DNA of 64,000 nucleotides from Candidatus Gastranaerophilales bacterium (GTDB lineage: Bacteria; Cyanobacteriota; Vampirovibrionia; Gastranaerophilales; Gastranaerophilaceae). This document shows, one piece after another, positions 50,643 to 59,347 of this stretch. The stretch is taken from NCBI GenBank assembly GCA_944322855.1, contig CALUQG010000003.1, forward strand, positions 62,001 to 126,000, written 5' to 3'. A program made the position numbers and the translations under genes. How positions within the stretch are numbered: the first letter of the stretch is position 1; each line of letters opens with the position of its first letter. The notes under the pieces were generated by a model. The model was not told where the DNA came from. It did no database searches and saw only the letters and a list, made by a program, of their open reading frames with translations.

Positions 50643-51146
50643 ATGCCGGACAAAATAAGCAATATCCCAAATTACAAAAATTCTTTTAAAGGAAGAGTAT
50701 ATTTTGTCAACAAGGAAGCAAGAAAACAATCAGAAAAATACAGAAATTTAATTCATGAACTAAAGTATCATACGGTTAACAAAAATCTGTCTCATCATAT
50801 ATATCTTGATTATATAGGCAATGATAAAAAGATAGGAACTCATTTTAGAGTTTATACTCAATATAATCGATACCCCGAAAATCTTGACGTATATGATATT
50901 CATAATTTTTCTTTAGAAGTTGTGGCTGAACATCTTCAAGATGCGGTTGAATATGTTATGAAAAATATAAAGAAAATAAACAGCTGGTATAATCAAATTA
51001 ATCTTACCTCCGGATATGGAGCTTTTAATATGGCTTATGAAAATAATAAACCGGCAAAATCTACTACGTTTAAACAAAAAATAAAAAGTTTTCTTCAAAA
51101 ATTAGGTAAAAAAATAAAAGATTTTAATAGCTTAAAATTTGAATAA
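50643..51146 (+). CDS. Hypothetical basic protein
   Basis: A 167-residue protein of unknown function. The N-terminal ~20 residues (NIPNYKNSFKGRVYFV) look like a short separate leader containing SFKG, which recalls PVSFGG in the leader of the helicase at 7485. The centre has a beta-rich, His-rich stretch (LSHHIYLDYIGNDKKIGTHF), and the C-terminal ~40 residues are very basic (KQKIKSFLQKLGKKIKDF). There is no signal peptide or membrane helix. The nearest ribosome site (GAAAGG) lies about 15 bases before the ATG. It ends six bases before the convergent GT9 gene. Confidence 0.65.
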   Translation: MPDKISNIPNYKNSFKGRVYFVNKEARKQSEKYRNLIHELKYHTVNKNLSHHIYLDYIGNDKKIGTHFRVYTQYNRYPENLDVYDIHNFSLEVVAEHLQDAVEYVMKNIKKINSWYNQINLTSGYGAFNMAYENNKPAKSTTFKQKIKSFLQKLGKKIKDFNSLKFE

Positions 51147-51151
51147 TATCC

Positions 51152-52153
51152 TTAAATATTTGTTTTCTCAGGAATTTCACAAAGGTTTTTTAGAACTTCT
51201 TCATCTGAGATATTTTGGGATTTTTGGTTGACTATTAATCTGTTTATATCAAAATTCCTCGGCCCCCATTTTTCATATATATCAGAAAAAAATAAGCAGA
51301 CACAAGGGGTTTTCATTGCAAAGGCAAGATGCATTTGCGATGTGTCTATGGATATAAATTTTGAGCATTTGTCAATGATGCAAGCTGATTCACAGAAAGA
51401 AGTTTTTCCTACCAGATTTACAAAACCTTTATCTGTTTTTTCTTCTAGTTTTTTCACATAGCTTTCTGTATCTTTTCCTCCAAGAATCAAAATTTGATAG
51501 TCTGTTTTTTGGTTCAAAAAATTAATCAGAGAGACGGCATCGTCTATATTAATAGATTTTTCTTCATCATAAGTTACCGGACAAAAGCCGAGAATTTTTT
51601 TATCTGATAAATTATTTTCTTTAAGAATTTTTTCGGCATTTCGTTTGTCCTCATCAGAATATACGAAATAGGGCTCAAGATCTTTTTCATATAATCCAAG
51701 CGGTTTTAAACATCTTAAATAGTGCTCTTTTACAGGAATATGAGCCTGCTTTTCTTCTTCTGTGTATTTTACAGTGTCGGTTAGTAATATTTTTTTCAAA
51801 TCACCTTCTCTTCCGACTCTTTTAGGAGTTCTGGAGAGAAAAGATATCAATCCTGCATGAAGAGTGTTATCCAGCACTACCATTAAATCAAATTTATTTC
51901 TCAATGACAGACCGAACTTAAATATACCTGCTGCTCTTTGAAAAATATTGTTATCAACAGGTTCATATTTGTATATATTGTCGACTTCAGGTATTCCTTT
52001 TAATGATGGAATACCTGCCGGTACGGCAATTGCTGAAATTTTAGCATCAGGATAAGCTTTTTTTAGCTGTGAAAAAACGCATGAAGAATTTATAATGTCA
52101 CCCAGCGGTCCAAGCAGCATAACAGCTATTCTCTTGTATTGTTCATTCTTCAT
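51152..52153 (-). CDS. GT9 family glycosyltransferase (heptosyltransferase-like)
   Basis: A 333-residue glycosyltransferase of family 9, whose best-known members add ADP-heptose to the LPS inner core. The N-terminal acceptor-side motif is LLGPLGDIINSSCVFSQL. The donor-binding half has KILGFCPVTYDEEKSI, LILGGKDTE and the signature DTSQMHLAFAMKTPCVCLFF. The ADP-heptose genes at 10.4-13 kb supply a suitable donor, so a heptosyltransferase role is likely but not proven. It lies downstream of glnA but is separated by a terminator, so it has its own promoter. Confidence 0.85.
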   Translation of the reverse strand: MKNEQYKRIAVMLLGPLGDIINSSCVFSQLKKAYPDAKISAIAVPAGIPSLKGIPEVDNIYKYEPVDNNIFQRAAGIFKFGLSLRNKFDLMVVLDNTLHAGLISFLSRTPKRVGREGDLKKILLTDTVKYTEEEKQAHIPVKEHYLRCLKPLGLYEKDLEPYFVYSDEDKRNAEKILKENNLSDKKILGFCPVTYDEEKSINIDDAVSLINFLNQKTDYQILILGGKDTESYVKKLEEKTDKGFVNLVGKTSFCESACIIDKCSKFISIDTSQMHLAFAMKTPCVCLFFSDIYEKWGPRNFDINRLIVNQKSQNISDEEVLKNLCEIPEKTNI

Positions 52154-52213
52154 GTATTACTCCCGAGTACTACATTACATTTTATAGAAAATATATTTTT
52201 TTGTATAGTATTA

Positions 52214-52242
52214 AAAAAGAACCTGTTTAAGACAGGTTCTTT
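52214..52242 (-). terminator. Terminator after glnA
   Basis: A perfect 11-bp stem AAAGAACCTGT (52216-52226) / ACAGGTTCTTT (52232-52242). Read leftward from glnA it is followed by a run of T. Confidence 0.9.
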
Positions 52243-52259
52243 AAGTTTTAAAATTAATA

Positions 52260-53627
52260 CTAATATTTTTCCAGATATTCACTAATTTCCCAAGGAGAAA
52301 CGTCAGTCCTGTATCTATCCCATTCAATTTCTTTTGCCGTAACAAATTCATTGAATATATGTTCCCCAAGAGCCTTTTTAACAAGCTTGCTTTTTTTCAT
52401 TAATGCCAGTGCTTCATTCAAACTTCCGGGTAATGAATCAATATGATTTCTTTTTCTTTCTTTTGCACTCATATCATATATGTTTTCTTCAGTTTGAAGA
52501 GGTGGTTTTATTTGATTTTTTATACCTTCCATAGCTACAGTCAAAAGTACCGCCATTACAAGATATGGATTACATGAGGCATCAGGAGAACGAAGTTCAA
52601 CTCTTGTTGCATTACCTCTTTTTGCCGGTACACGTATGAGCGCACTTCTGTTAGCAAGAGACCAGGCAATGTATACAGGTGCTTCGTATCCGGGAACAAG
52701 CCTTTTGTAGCTGTTTACTGTTGGATTTGTTATTGCTGTAAAATCTTTTACATTTTCAAGAATAGCTCCTATTGTATATAAAGCTTCTTTTGATAACTGA
52801 TATGCTGAGTCTTCATTATAGAAAGCATTTTTTTGTTTTTTAATATCAAACAAAGAAATATTACAATGCATGCCGGAACCGTTTATTCCAAAAATCGGTT
52901 TAGGCATAAACGTTGCATGAAGACCAAATCTGTCTGCGGAAGATTTGACTGCATATTTAAAAGTGACGATATTGTCAGCAGCAGTCAGTGCATCTGCATA
53001 TTTGAAATCAACTTCATGTTGTCCTCTTGCAACTTCGTGGTGGCTTGCTTCAATTTCAAACCCGAGCTGTTCCAGTGAATCAACGATTTGTGCACGAATG
53101 TCTTCCCCTTTGTCATCCGGGCCAACGTCATAATAGCCTGCAGCGTCATGAGTAAGGGTTGTCGGATATCCGTTTTCATCTTTTTTAAATAAAAAGAATT
53201 CAGCTTCCGGCCCGACATTCATGACAAAGCCCATTTCTTCAGCTTCTTTGATTACTCTTTTTAGATTACATCTTGGGCAGCCTTCAAATGGTGTACCATC
53301 AGCATTATGTATGTCACAGATAATTCTTGCTACATTCCATTTTCCCTCTTTTTCTCTCCAAGGAAGAATTGCAAATGTGGATCTGTCTGGATAAAAGTAC
53401 ATGTCTGAGGTTTCTATACTTCTAAAACCTTTAATGGAAGATCCGTCAAGCATAAGTTCATTATTTAAAATCTTATCAATTTGTTTTGCCGGTACTGCCA
53501 TATTTTTAACCATTCCGTTTATATCGACAAATTGGAGTCGTATAAATTTTACGTGGTTCTCTTCAATAAGTTTTTTTATTTGCTCTTTTGACAGCTCTTT
53601 CCCCTGCTGAGGTACATAGTTAATCAT
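52260..53627 (-). CDS. glnA: Glutamine synthetase, type I (GSI-alpha-like)
   Basis: It makes glutamine from glutamate, ammonia and ATP; the enzyme is a dodecamer. At 455 residues, with the ending EWDRYRTDVSPWEISEYLEKY, it matches the GSI-alpha branch of Firmicutes and thermophiles. The adenylylation motif NLYDLPP of GSI-beta is replaced by NIYDMSAKE, so control by adenylylation is unlikely. Active-site motifs include GSSIKGF, FLFKKDENG, GQHEVDFKYADALTAADN and NPTVNSYKRLVPGYEAPVYI. The start has AAAGGAG upstream. Typical cyanobacterial GlnA is GSI-beta, so this type is notable if the lineage assignment is right. Confidence 0.96.
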   Translation of the reverse strand: MINYVPQQGKELSKEQIKKLIEENHVKFIRLQFVDINGMVKNMAVPAKQIDKILNNELMLDGSSIKGFRSIETSDMYFYPDRSTFAILPWREKEGKWNVARIICDIHNADGTPFEGCPRCNLKRVIKEAEEMGFVMNVGPEAEFFLFKKDENGYPTTLTHDAAGYYDVGPDDKGEDIRAQIVDSLEQLGFEIEASHHEVARGQHEVDFKYADALTAADNIVTFKYAVKSSADRFGLHATFMPKPIFGINGSGMHCNISLFDIKKQKNAFYNEDSAYQLSKEALYTIGAILENVKDFTAITNPTVNSYKRLVPGYEAPVYIAWSLANRSALIRVPAKRGNATRVELRSPDASCNPYLVMAVLLTVAMEGIKNQIKPPLQTEENIYDMSAKERKRNHIDSLPGSLNEALALMKKSKLVKKALGEHIFNEFVTAKEIEWDRYRTDVSPWEISEYLEKY

Positions 53628-53654
53628 GACTTTCTCCTTTTTATTAATCTATTT

Positions 53655-53684
53655 ATTATAGCTTATTGTCGTTCTTTTATACAA
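53655..53684 (-). promoter_or_regulatory. Probable glnA promoter
   Basis: On the complementary strand TTGTAT (53679-53684), an 18-base spacer and a perfect TATAAT (53655-53660) lie about 30-55 bases before the glnA start. Confidence 0.55.
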
Positions 53685-54180
53685 TTTATATTTTGGGATT
53701 TGTTGCTTTTATAAAGCTTTTTTATATTCATTTTTATAATTAAAATAAATACCTTCTAAATACTTATCCTGTGATATTTGTAATATGTATTTTCATCAGA
53801 TAACTAATTTGGCAATAATTAAAAATTAAAGTATCAGCTCTTTTTCATAAAACCTTTTTGTAAATAACCTGTGTAACAGATTTTATTATGATAAATTTGA
53901 TATGTAAGTGCAATGTTTTTTTGAAAATTAAGTGTATTAAGAATTATAAACAGTTGTATTTATATATGTATCTTTATTTAAGTATAAAAAATAGTTTATA
54001 TTATTTGTATAAATTTACGGTAAATTTTTTTTATGTGTGTATTTTTTTTATAAAAATAGAAATGTTTTGTGTATGTAAAAATAGTTAAAATAATTTAATA
54101 TTGATAACGATAATTTTTTTTACTTTACAATCGTATCAATATAAATTGCAACGAAAAAGAATATTAATTATAATAACCCT
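53685..54180. other. AT-rich intergenic region between glnA and the cyclase-like gene
   Basis: About 500 bases of very AT-rich DNA. Short reading frames here (for example 53888-54088) consist of Tyr/Leu/Phe/Lys codons, as expected from base composition, and lack ribosome sites. I saw no tRNA, strong hairpin or NtcA-type GTA-N8-TAC site. The cyclase-like gene at 54181 has no obvious Shine-Dalgarno. Confidence 0.5.
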
Positions 54181-56301
54181 ATGAATTTTAAAATTGAGTA
54201 CATAAATAGATTAAAAATATTTATAACAATACTTCTGCTTATTTTAATTTCTGCATTTGCGTATTTTTTTCAGGATGTTTTTAAATATTTTGAAAATATT
54301 TCAATAGATGCAAGAAGTTACCTCAGCGTAGACGGAGGTTTGTTTTCTTCAAAATTTGAACCGGCTGATTCTGATATTGTGATTGTATCAATCAATGATT
54401 TGACCCAGTATGAAGCAGCAAGATCGTCAGAATTGAATTTGATAAAATGGCCCTGGTCGAGAGAAGTTTGGGCAAAGGTAATAAATTTTCTTGAAAAGCA
54501 AAACCCCAGAGTTTTAATTGTTGATTTGAATTTTTCGAACTATGAAGATTTATCCAGAAATTATACTTCTCCTGATATGATGCTGGCTGATGCTATAGGC
54601 TATTATAATAATACAGTTCTATCAACAGCACTCAGAACCCCGTATAATGAAACAGAAAATTACGATTCTTCTAAAATCCTGGAAAATTTTGAAAATCCTT
54701 ATGTTCCATCAAGCGACCCTTTGAATTTAACTATTGATAACCCTGTTATAGCACAGAATATTTCATATTATTCTCATACACCGATACCGAATATTTTTAC
54801 CAATAGTACTACAATGGCTGTAACTAATCTTATTACGGGAAAGAATAAAGATGAAAATATAAGATATTCCCAGCCTGTTTTCAAACTTATTAAAGGTAAT
54901 AGTGAGTATTATATTCCGTCAATTGGTCTTGCTGCATTAATTAAAAATGAAAAAATAGGCCGGCTTGCCGAGAATATTCCTGTAGAAAATAATATCCTTA
55001 AAATCGGCAAACACAGGATAAGAATAAATGATAACGGACAAACACTTATTAACTGGCACGCACATGGAAATGTTTATACAGATATACCGATAAATTCAAT
55101 TCTGTTGAGTATGGTCAGAGGTACAAAGTATTTTGAATATGAAAACCAAAAATATCCTCTTGACTTCTTTAATGACAAAATTGTTCTTATCACTCAGACC
55201 TATATTAATACTGAAACTCATAATACACCTGTTGCAAAAGAATTAACAGATGCTCAGATTAAGGCAACAATTATAGACAACTATATCAATGATTCCGATA
55301 TAACCAATAAATATAAAAGATCATTTTTAAAACATATTACTCCTTATAAAGGTATTATTCTTACAGTATGTTTTTGTCTTTCTGTAATATTTGTAATAGT
55401 TATTGCAACCAATTTGCCACTGGCATTTTTTAATGGTGTGTTAATAACATTAATTTATATTATTTTGAGCATTTTATTATTTTGCCATCCCAAATTCAGG
55501 ATAATCATCGATGTAGCAATGCCTTTGTATTTTATGATTTCTGTTTTTCTAATTTCTTTTATTTTGAAAGCTCATCATGAAATAAAGAAGAAGAGAAAAA
55601 TTGAGAAAATATTCGGTAATCTTGTTTCTGAAAATGTATTGAAACAGCTTGTCACAAAACCTCACCGTCTGAACTTAAAGTCGTCAGTTCAAAAAGTTGC
55701 TGTTATGTCGTGCAATATTTCCAACAATTTGCAAATCTCCAAAGATATGCCTCCTGAAAAATATGTGCAGCTTATAAATAATATGTTTAATGAAATAGAA
55801 AAAATTATTTTTAAGTATAACGGAACAATAAACAGGTTTGTCGGAAATTCTGTTTTGGTATACTGGGGATATCCCATACATTCCAGAAAAGACAGTGAAA
55901 ATGCTGTAAAAGCTGCTGTTGAAATTGAACAAAAAATTGAAGAATACAATTTAAGTTTGAACGAAATTAATTTTGAAGAATATGATGAACAAAATTTTGA
56001 AGAAAAACATCCCGGAAAATATTCTTTTAGTGTAAAGATAGCAATAAATTCAGGTGAAGCGTTAATCGGGCAAATCGGTTCATCTAATGTCTCTGACTTC
56101 ACTGTACTTGGCGAAACAGTGGATGCGGTGGAAAGAATAAAAGATATATGTGAAGAGTTTCAGAAAACTATTATACTTACGCAAAATACAATAGATTTGA
56201 TTGATGAAAATCTCCCTGTTGAGTATCTGGGGCAGGTTCGTTTGAAAAACAGTACGGACAAAATCAAGATTTTTGAGTTAAAATTAGCACAAGACGAATG
56301 A
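54181..56301 (+). CDS. CHASE2 sensor with degenerate class III adenylate cyclase domain
   Basis: A 706-residue membrane protein. One N-terminal helix (~12-30), a large extracytoplasmic CHASE2 sensor (~40-370; PADSDIVIVSINDLTQYE, KWPWSREVWAKVINFL), three hydrophobic helices (~385-465), then a cytoplasmic class III nucleotidyl cyclase fold (~500-700). Both metal-binding Asp are missing: VAVMSCNISNNL has Asn for the Asp of FxDI, and RFVGNSVLVYWG has Asn for the Asp of GD. In FTVLGETVDAVERI the transition-state Asn is Asp, while the Arg is kept. It therefore looks like a pseudo-cyclase that may bind nucleotide or signal by shape. A 25-residue Glu-rich insertion follows AVEIEQKIEEY. Confidence 0.85.
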   Translation: MNFKIEYINRLKIFITILLLILISAFAYFFQDVFKYFENISIDARSYLSVDGGLFSSKFEPADSDIVIVSINDLTQYEAARSSELNLIKWPWSREVWAKVINFLEKQNPRVLIVDLNFSNYEDLSRNYTSPDMMLADAIGYYNNTVLSTALRTPYNETENYDSSKILENFENPYVPSSDPLNLTIDNPVIAQNISYYSHTPIPNIFTNSTTMAVTNLITGKNKDENIRYSQPVFKLIKGNSEYYIPSIGLAALIKNEKIGRLAENIPVENNILKIGKHRIRINDNGQTLINWHAHGNVYTDIPINSILLSMVRGTKYFEYENQKYPLDFFNDKIVLITQTYINTETHNTPVAKELTDAQIKATIIDNYINDSDITNKYKRSFLKHITPYKGIILTVCFCLSVIFVIVIATNLPLAFFNGVLITLIYIILSILLFCHPKFRIIIDVAMPLYFMISVFLISFILKAHHEIKKKRKIEKIFGNLVSENVLKQLVTKPHRLNLKSSVQKVAVMSCNISNNLQISKDMPPEKYVQLINNMFNEIEKIIFKYNGTINRFVGNSVLVYWGYPIHSRKDSENAVKAAVEIEQKIEEYNLSLNEINFEEYDEQNFEEKHPGKYSFSVKIAINSGEALIGQIGSSNVSDFTVLGETVDAVERIKDICEEFQKTIILTQNTIDLIDENLPVEYLGQVRLKNSTDKIKIFELKLAQDE

Positions 56302-56328
56302 CTATTATTTAGAACAGGAATTTATTAA

Positions 56329-58017
56329 ATGCTGAATATCGATTCTTTGCTTCTTGATGCTTTTTATAAAGAGAACAAAGATTTTTTTGAAAATGCAAGG
56401 GTACAAAAAATTCAACAGCCAACCAGACGGGAAATAATCCTTCATTTGAGAAATAAATCTGAATCCAGAAAACTTTATATAAACATAAATCCCAATTTTT
56501 ATCATTTATGTTTTATGTCAAAGGAAAATGAGCAGCGAAGGAATATATCTATACCCAAACAGCCTCCGATGTTTTGCATGCTTTTAAGAAAGCATATGGA
56601 AGGGGCAAAAATTCTGAAAGTCCAAAAACCTGATTTTGAAAGAATACTTGAACTGACTTTTGAAAATTATAATGAGTTAGGAGACAGAATCGAAGAGTGT
56701 TTGAGCATAGAGCTTATGGGCAAACACAGTAATATTGTTCTTTACAATACCGACAATAACATAATTCTCGGTTGCGCGCATAATATTGGTGAAGAAAAAA
56801 GCAGAGAACGTGAACTGGCTGGCGGTCTTCCATATATATACCCACCAAAACAAAATAAAAGAAACCTTTTAAAAACCAGATTTGAGCTTTTTGAAAAATG
56901 TCTTCTAAAATCATCTGATAACATAAAAAAGACTATTTCATCAAATTATTTTTCACTTTCTCAAGCTGTTATTGAAGAAATTTGTTCGCTAAAAGAAATT
57001 TCTCCAGAGAAGAGCGCAAATCAAACGACTGAAAAAGAAAGACAAATATTGTTTATAGAGCTGCATGAGCTTCTTTCAAACACACATTATTCCTATACCG
57101 TGTCTTCAGATTACAAAAAGTTTTCCTGTATTTCTAAACTTGATATAAAATACAGCAATATTAATGAAATGATAGATGATTATTTTTCTTTTCATATTGA
57201 ACAAAGTTCGGTAAAAAGCTTAAAAAATCTTTTGAAAGCAAAAATAGACAAAGAACTTAAAAAACTAAAAAATACTTATTCAAATCAAAAAAAACAGCTT
57301 GAAAAATCTGATAAACTTGAAATTTATAAATTGAAAGGAAATCTCTTGACTGCAAATGCTTATATGTTGAAATCAGGTGAGAAAACGGTTTCTTTGAAAG
57401 ATTTTGAAACAGGCAGTCTTGTTGATATTGAGCTAGATGAAAATAAAACACCTATAGAAAATGCTCAGAGATATTTTACTCTATATAACAAATATAAAAA
57501 GGCAATTCAAATTGCGCTTGAAATGTCTGAAAAGACAAAAGTGGAAATAGATTACTATAACCAGCTGTTGTACGACGTAGAAATAAGCACTTCTGTTGAT
57601 GAATTAGAACAGATAAAGTTTGAAATTGTTCAGGAAGACGAAGTTGCCTCTAAAAAGAAAAAAGATGAAACTATGAAAATAACAAAGCTGGAAGTTGACG
57701 GTTCTTTAGTTTATATAGGAAAAAACAACAAGCAAAATGATTATCTTTATTCTAAAATATCATCACCCGAGGATATCTGGTTTCATACGTTAAATACCCC
57801 CGGTTCTCATATTATAGTAAAGCCGCAAAATTATTCTCAAAAGTTTCATGATGAAACAATACTCAAGATAGCCAGACTTGCAAAACAGTATTCTACAGCA
57901 AAAAATGCGCTAAAAGCTGCTGTTGTTTATACCAAAAGAAAATATGTAAAAAGGCCTAATAATACAAAATCAGGATTTGTGGTTTATAAAAATGAAACAG
58001 AAATTATGGTTGATTAA
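56329..58017 (+). CDS. rqcH: RqcH/NFACT-family protein (Rqc2 homologue)
   Basis: A 562-residue NFACT protein. Family members bind stalled 50S subunits carrying peptidyl-tRNA and direct alanine tailing in ribosome quality control; they were once annotated as fibronectin-binding proteins. The N-terminal NFACT-N domain (to ~230, with SIELMGKHSNIVLYN), a long coiled-coil arm (~270-400; LLKAKIDKELKKLKNTYSNQ), and the NFACT-R domain near the end (DIWFHTLNTPGSHIIVKP) are all visible. The ending is KSGFVVYKNETEIMVD. It begins 27 bases after the cyclase-like gene and may be cotranscribed with it. Confidence 0.92.
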   Translation: MLNIDSLLLDAFYKENKDFFENARVQKIQQPTRREIILHLRNKSESRKLYININPNFYHLCFMSKENEQRRNISIPKQPPMFCMLLRKHMEGAKILKVQKPDFERILELTFENYNELGDRIEECLSIELMGKHSNIVLYNTDNNIILGCAHNIGEEKSRERELAGGLPYIYPPKQNKRNLLKTRFELFEKCLLKSSDNIKKTISSNYFSLSQAVIEEICSLKEISPEKSANQTTEKERQILFIELHELLSNTHYSYTVSSDYKKFSCISKLDIKYSNINEMIDDYFSFHIEQSSVKSLKNLLKAKIDKELKKLKNTYSNQKKQLEKSDKLEIYKLKGNLLTANAYMLKSGEKTVSLKDFETGSLVDIELDENKTPIENAQRYFTLYNKYKKAIQIALEMSEKTKVEIDYYNQLLYDVEISTSVDELEQIKFEIVQEDEVASKKKKDETMKITKLEVDGSLVYIGKNNKQNDYLYSKISSPEDIWFHTLNTPGSHIIVKPQNYSQKFHDETILKIARLAKQYSTAKNALKAAVVYTKRKYVKRPNNTKSGFVVYKNETEIMVD

Positions 58018-58020
58018 TTG

Positions 58021-58482
58021 TTAAATCTCTTTGTTAACAAATATCCCCGGAACTCTTGTAAAACTGTGAAAAACTTTGGAAGCATCATCAACAGTGATTT
58101 TTTTTAAGATAACATTTTTTTGAGTATCCCATACTTCAATCATTCCTTCATCATCGATTTTGAAATGATAATCACCGGCTGTATCATCACTGTCATCATC
58201 GTTATAATCTTCGACAGATTGATTATTTTGATCCTCTTGTTGTTCTTGCTGTGAAGTTTCTTTGTTTTCATTTTTGTCATCGGGAATGAACGGAATAGTT
58301 CCGTTAAAAGCGGCATCTTCATCTTTTTTACCGACTTTTTCTCTTTTTCCTACTCCGTCTACATCAGCAATCTGGTTTTCAAGACTTTGTCGGGCAGTTG
58401 CATCAACTTCATTTGCAAGCTGTGCAGATGTAAGATTTTTGTTTAACCCTAAATTCGAAAGCGAAAATCCGTCTAAACCCAC
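58021..58482 (-). CDS. Acidic hypothetical protein with FlaG-like C-terminus
   Basis: A 153-residue protein. The first ~60 residues are polar (MGLDGFSLSNLGLNKNLTS), and the next ~45 are a low-complexity acidic linker (QQEQQEDQNNQSVEDYNDDD). The last ~50 residues (YHFKIDDEGMIEVWDTQKN, VILKKITVDDASKV) have the beta-strand pattern of the FlaG domain found next to flagellin genes. No flagellar genes are in the window, so a flagellar role is only a possibility. It converges on rqcH with three bases between stops and is divergent from the next gene. Confidence 0.5.
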   Translation of the reverse strand: MGLDGFSLSNLGLNKNLTSAQLANEVDATARQSLENQIADVDGVGKREKVGKKDEDAAFNGTIPFIPDDKNENKETSQQEQQEDQNNQSVEDYNDDDSDDTAGDYHFKIDDEGMIEVWDTQKNVILKKITVDDASKVFHSFTRVPGIFVNKEI

Positions 58483-58583
58483 TAAAACCTCTTTTAATCA
58501 TTTGATTAATTACCAATATATGATATTATAATACACATCTGGCAGATAAGAAATAGTAGAAACAACGGAGATTTTGGCGTTTC

Positions 58584-59342
58584 ATGATAAAAAATTATTT
58601 GAGTAATATTACAGGAGTGATTTTTAATGCACCGGTGTGGGTTCAGGAAGTTATTTTTCTTGATATAAAAGCTAATCTTGAAGATAAACTTCCCGGTTCG
58701 ACTTCTATTACAAATGAAATTGATATATATCCTGTTTTTGTTCCGGAACTGACATTCAAGGGTAAAAAAGAGATGGAATCCAGAGATCATAATCTTGACT
58801 TTAACGTATACAGACTCCTTGATTGTATAAATAACGGAATGAGAATTGCGGATATTACTTTGAATAACTTTTGGACTCTAGGGCAAACGTCAACATATCT
58901 TGCCGCCTGTATAAAATTGGAACTTGTTAAAAATCCTGTGAATCCAATAATTAGTGCCAGTATTTTTTATCTTGGGAATGAAATACGACTCGGTGAATAT
59001 GTTAAAAGAATTGATAAAATCGATGTAAAAGGTCTCGATGATGCATTACGTCAGCAAAAAGTGCATAATGATGAAAATCCTGATGCAAAAATGAAAATTG
59101 GTGAACTCCTTATTCGTATGGGATATGTTGCCAATAAGGATATTGATAAAATATTAAATATGAAAGAAGAAGCACAGAAAAGATTTATTGTGTCTAATGA
59201 TATAAAAACACCTGCTCAAGCTGAAAATATTGATTACACCGAACTTCAGCAGAAAATACAGAAGTTAACGGCAGAAAATAATTTGTTGAAAGATAAGTTG
59301 AGAGCTATATTCAATATACAGAATAAAAATAAAAACGGATAA
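58584..59342 (+). CDS. Hypothetical regulator-like protein (winged-helix and MshEN-like segments)
   Basis: A 252-residue protein without a firm family. Residues ~70-120 (NVYRLLDCINNGMRIADITL, then a YLAACIKLELV helix) look like the winged-helix end of DUF4388-type proteins. Residues ~135-195 (LGEYVKRIDKIDVKGLDDAL, KIGELLIRMGYVANKDIDKI) repeat the LGELLxxxGxIxxxxLxxAL pattern of the N-terminal MshEN/GspE-II domain, which in some type IV pilus ATPases binds c-di-GMP. The C-terminus is a short coiled coil (LQQKIQKLTAENNLLKDKL). Signal integration is a reasonable guess, no more. It is followed after five bases by the asparaginase gene. Confidence 0.55.
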   Translation: MIKNYLSNITGVIFNAPVWVQEVIFLDIKANLEDKLPGSTSITNEIDIYPVFVPELTFKGKKEMESRDHNLDFNVYRLLDCINNGMRIADITLNNFWTLGQTSTYLAACIKLELVKNPVNPIISASIFYLGNEIRLGEYVKRIDKIDVKGLDDALRQQKVHNDENPDAKMKIGELLIRMGYVANKDIDKILNMKEEAQKRFIVSNDIKTPAQAENIDYTELQQKIQKLTAENNLLKDKLRAIFNIQNKNKNG

Positions 59343-59347
59343 CGTTT

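Noticed and set aside
53888-54088. 66-residue Tyr/Leu-rich frame between glnA and the cyclase-like gene
   Set aside because: Composition is that expected of random AT-rich DNA and there is no ribosome site.
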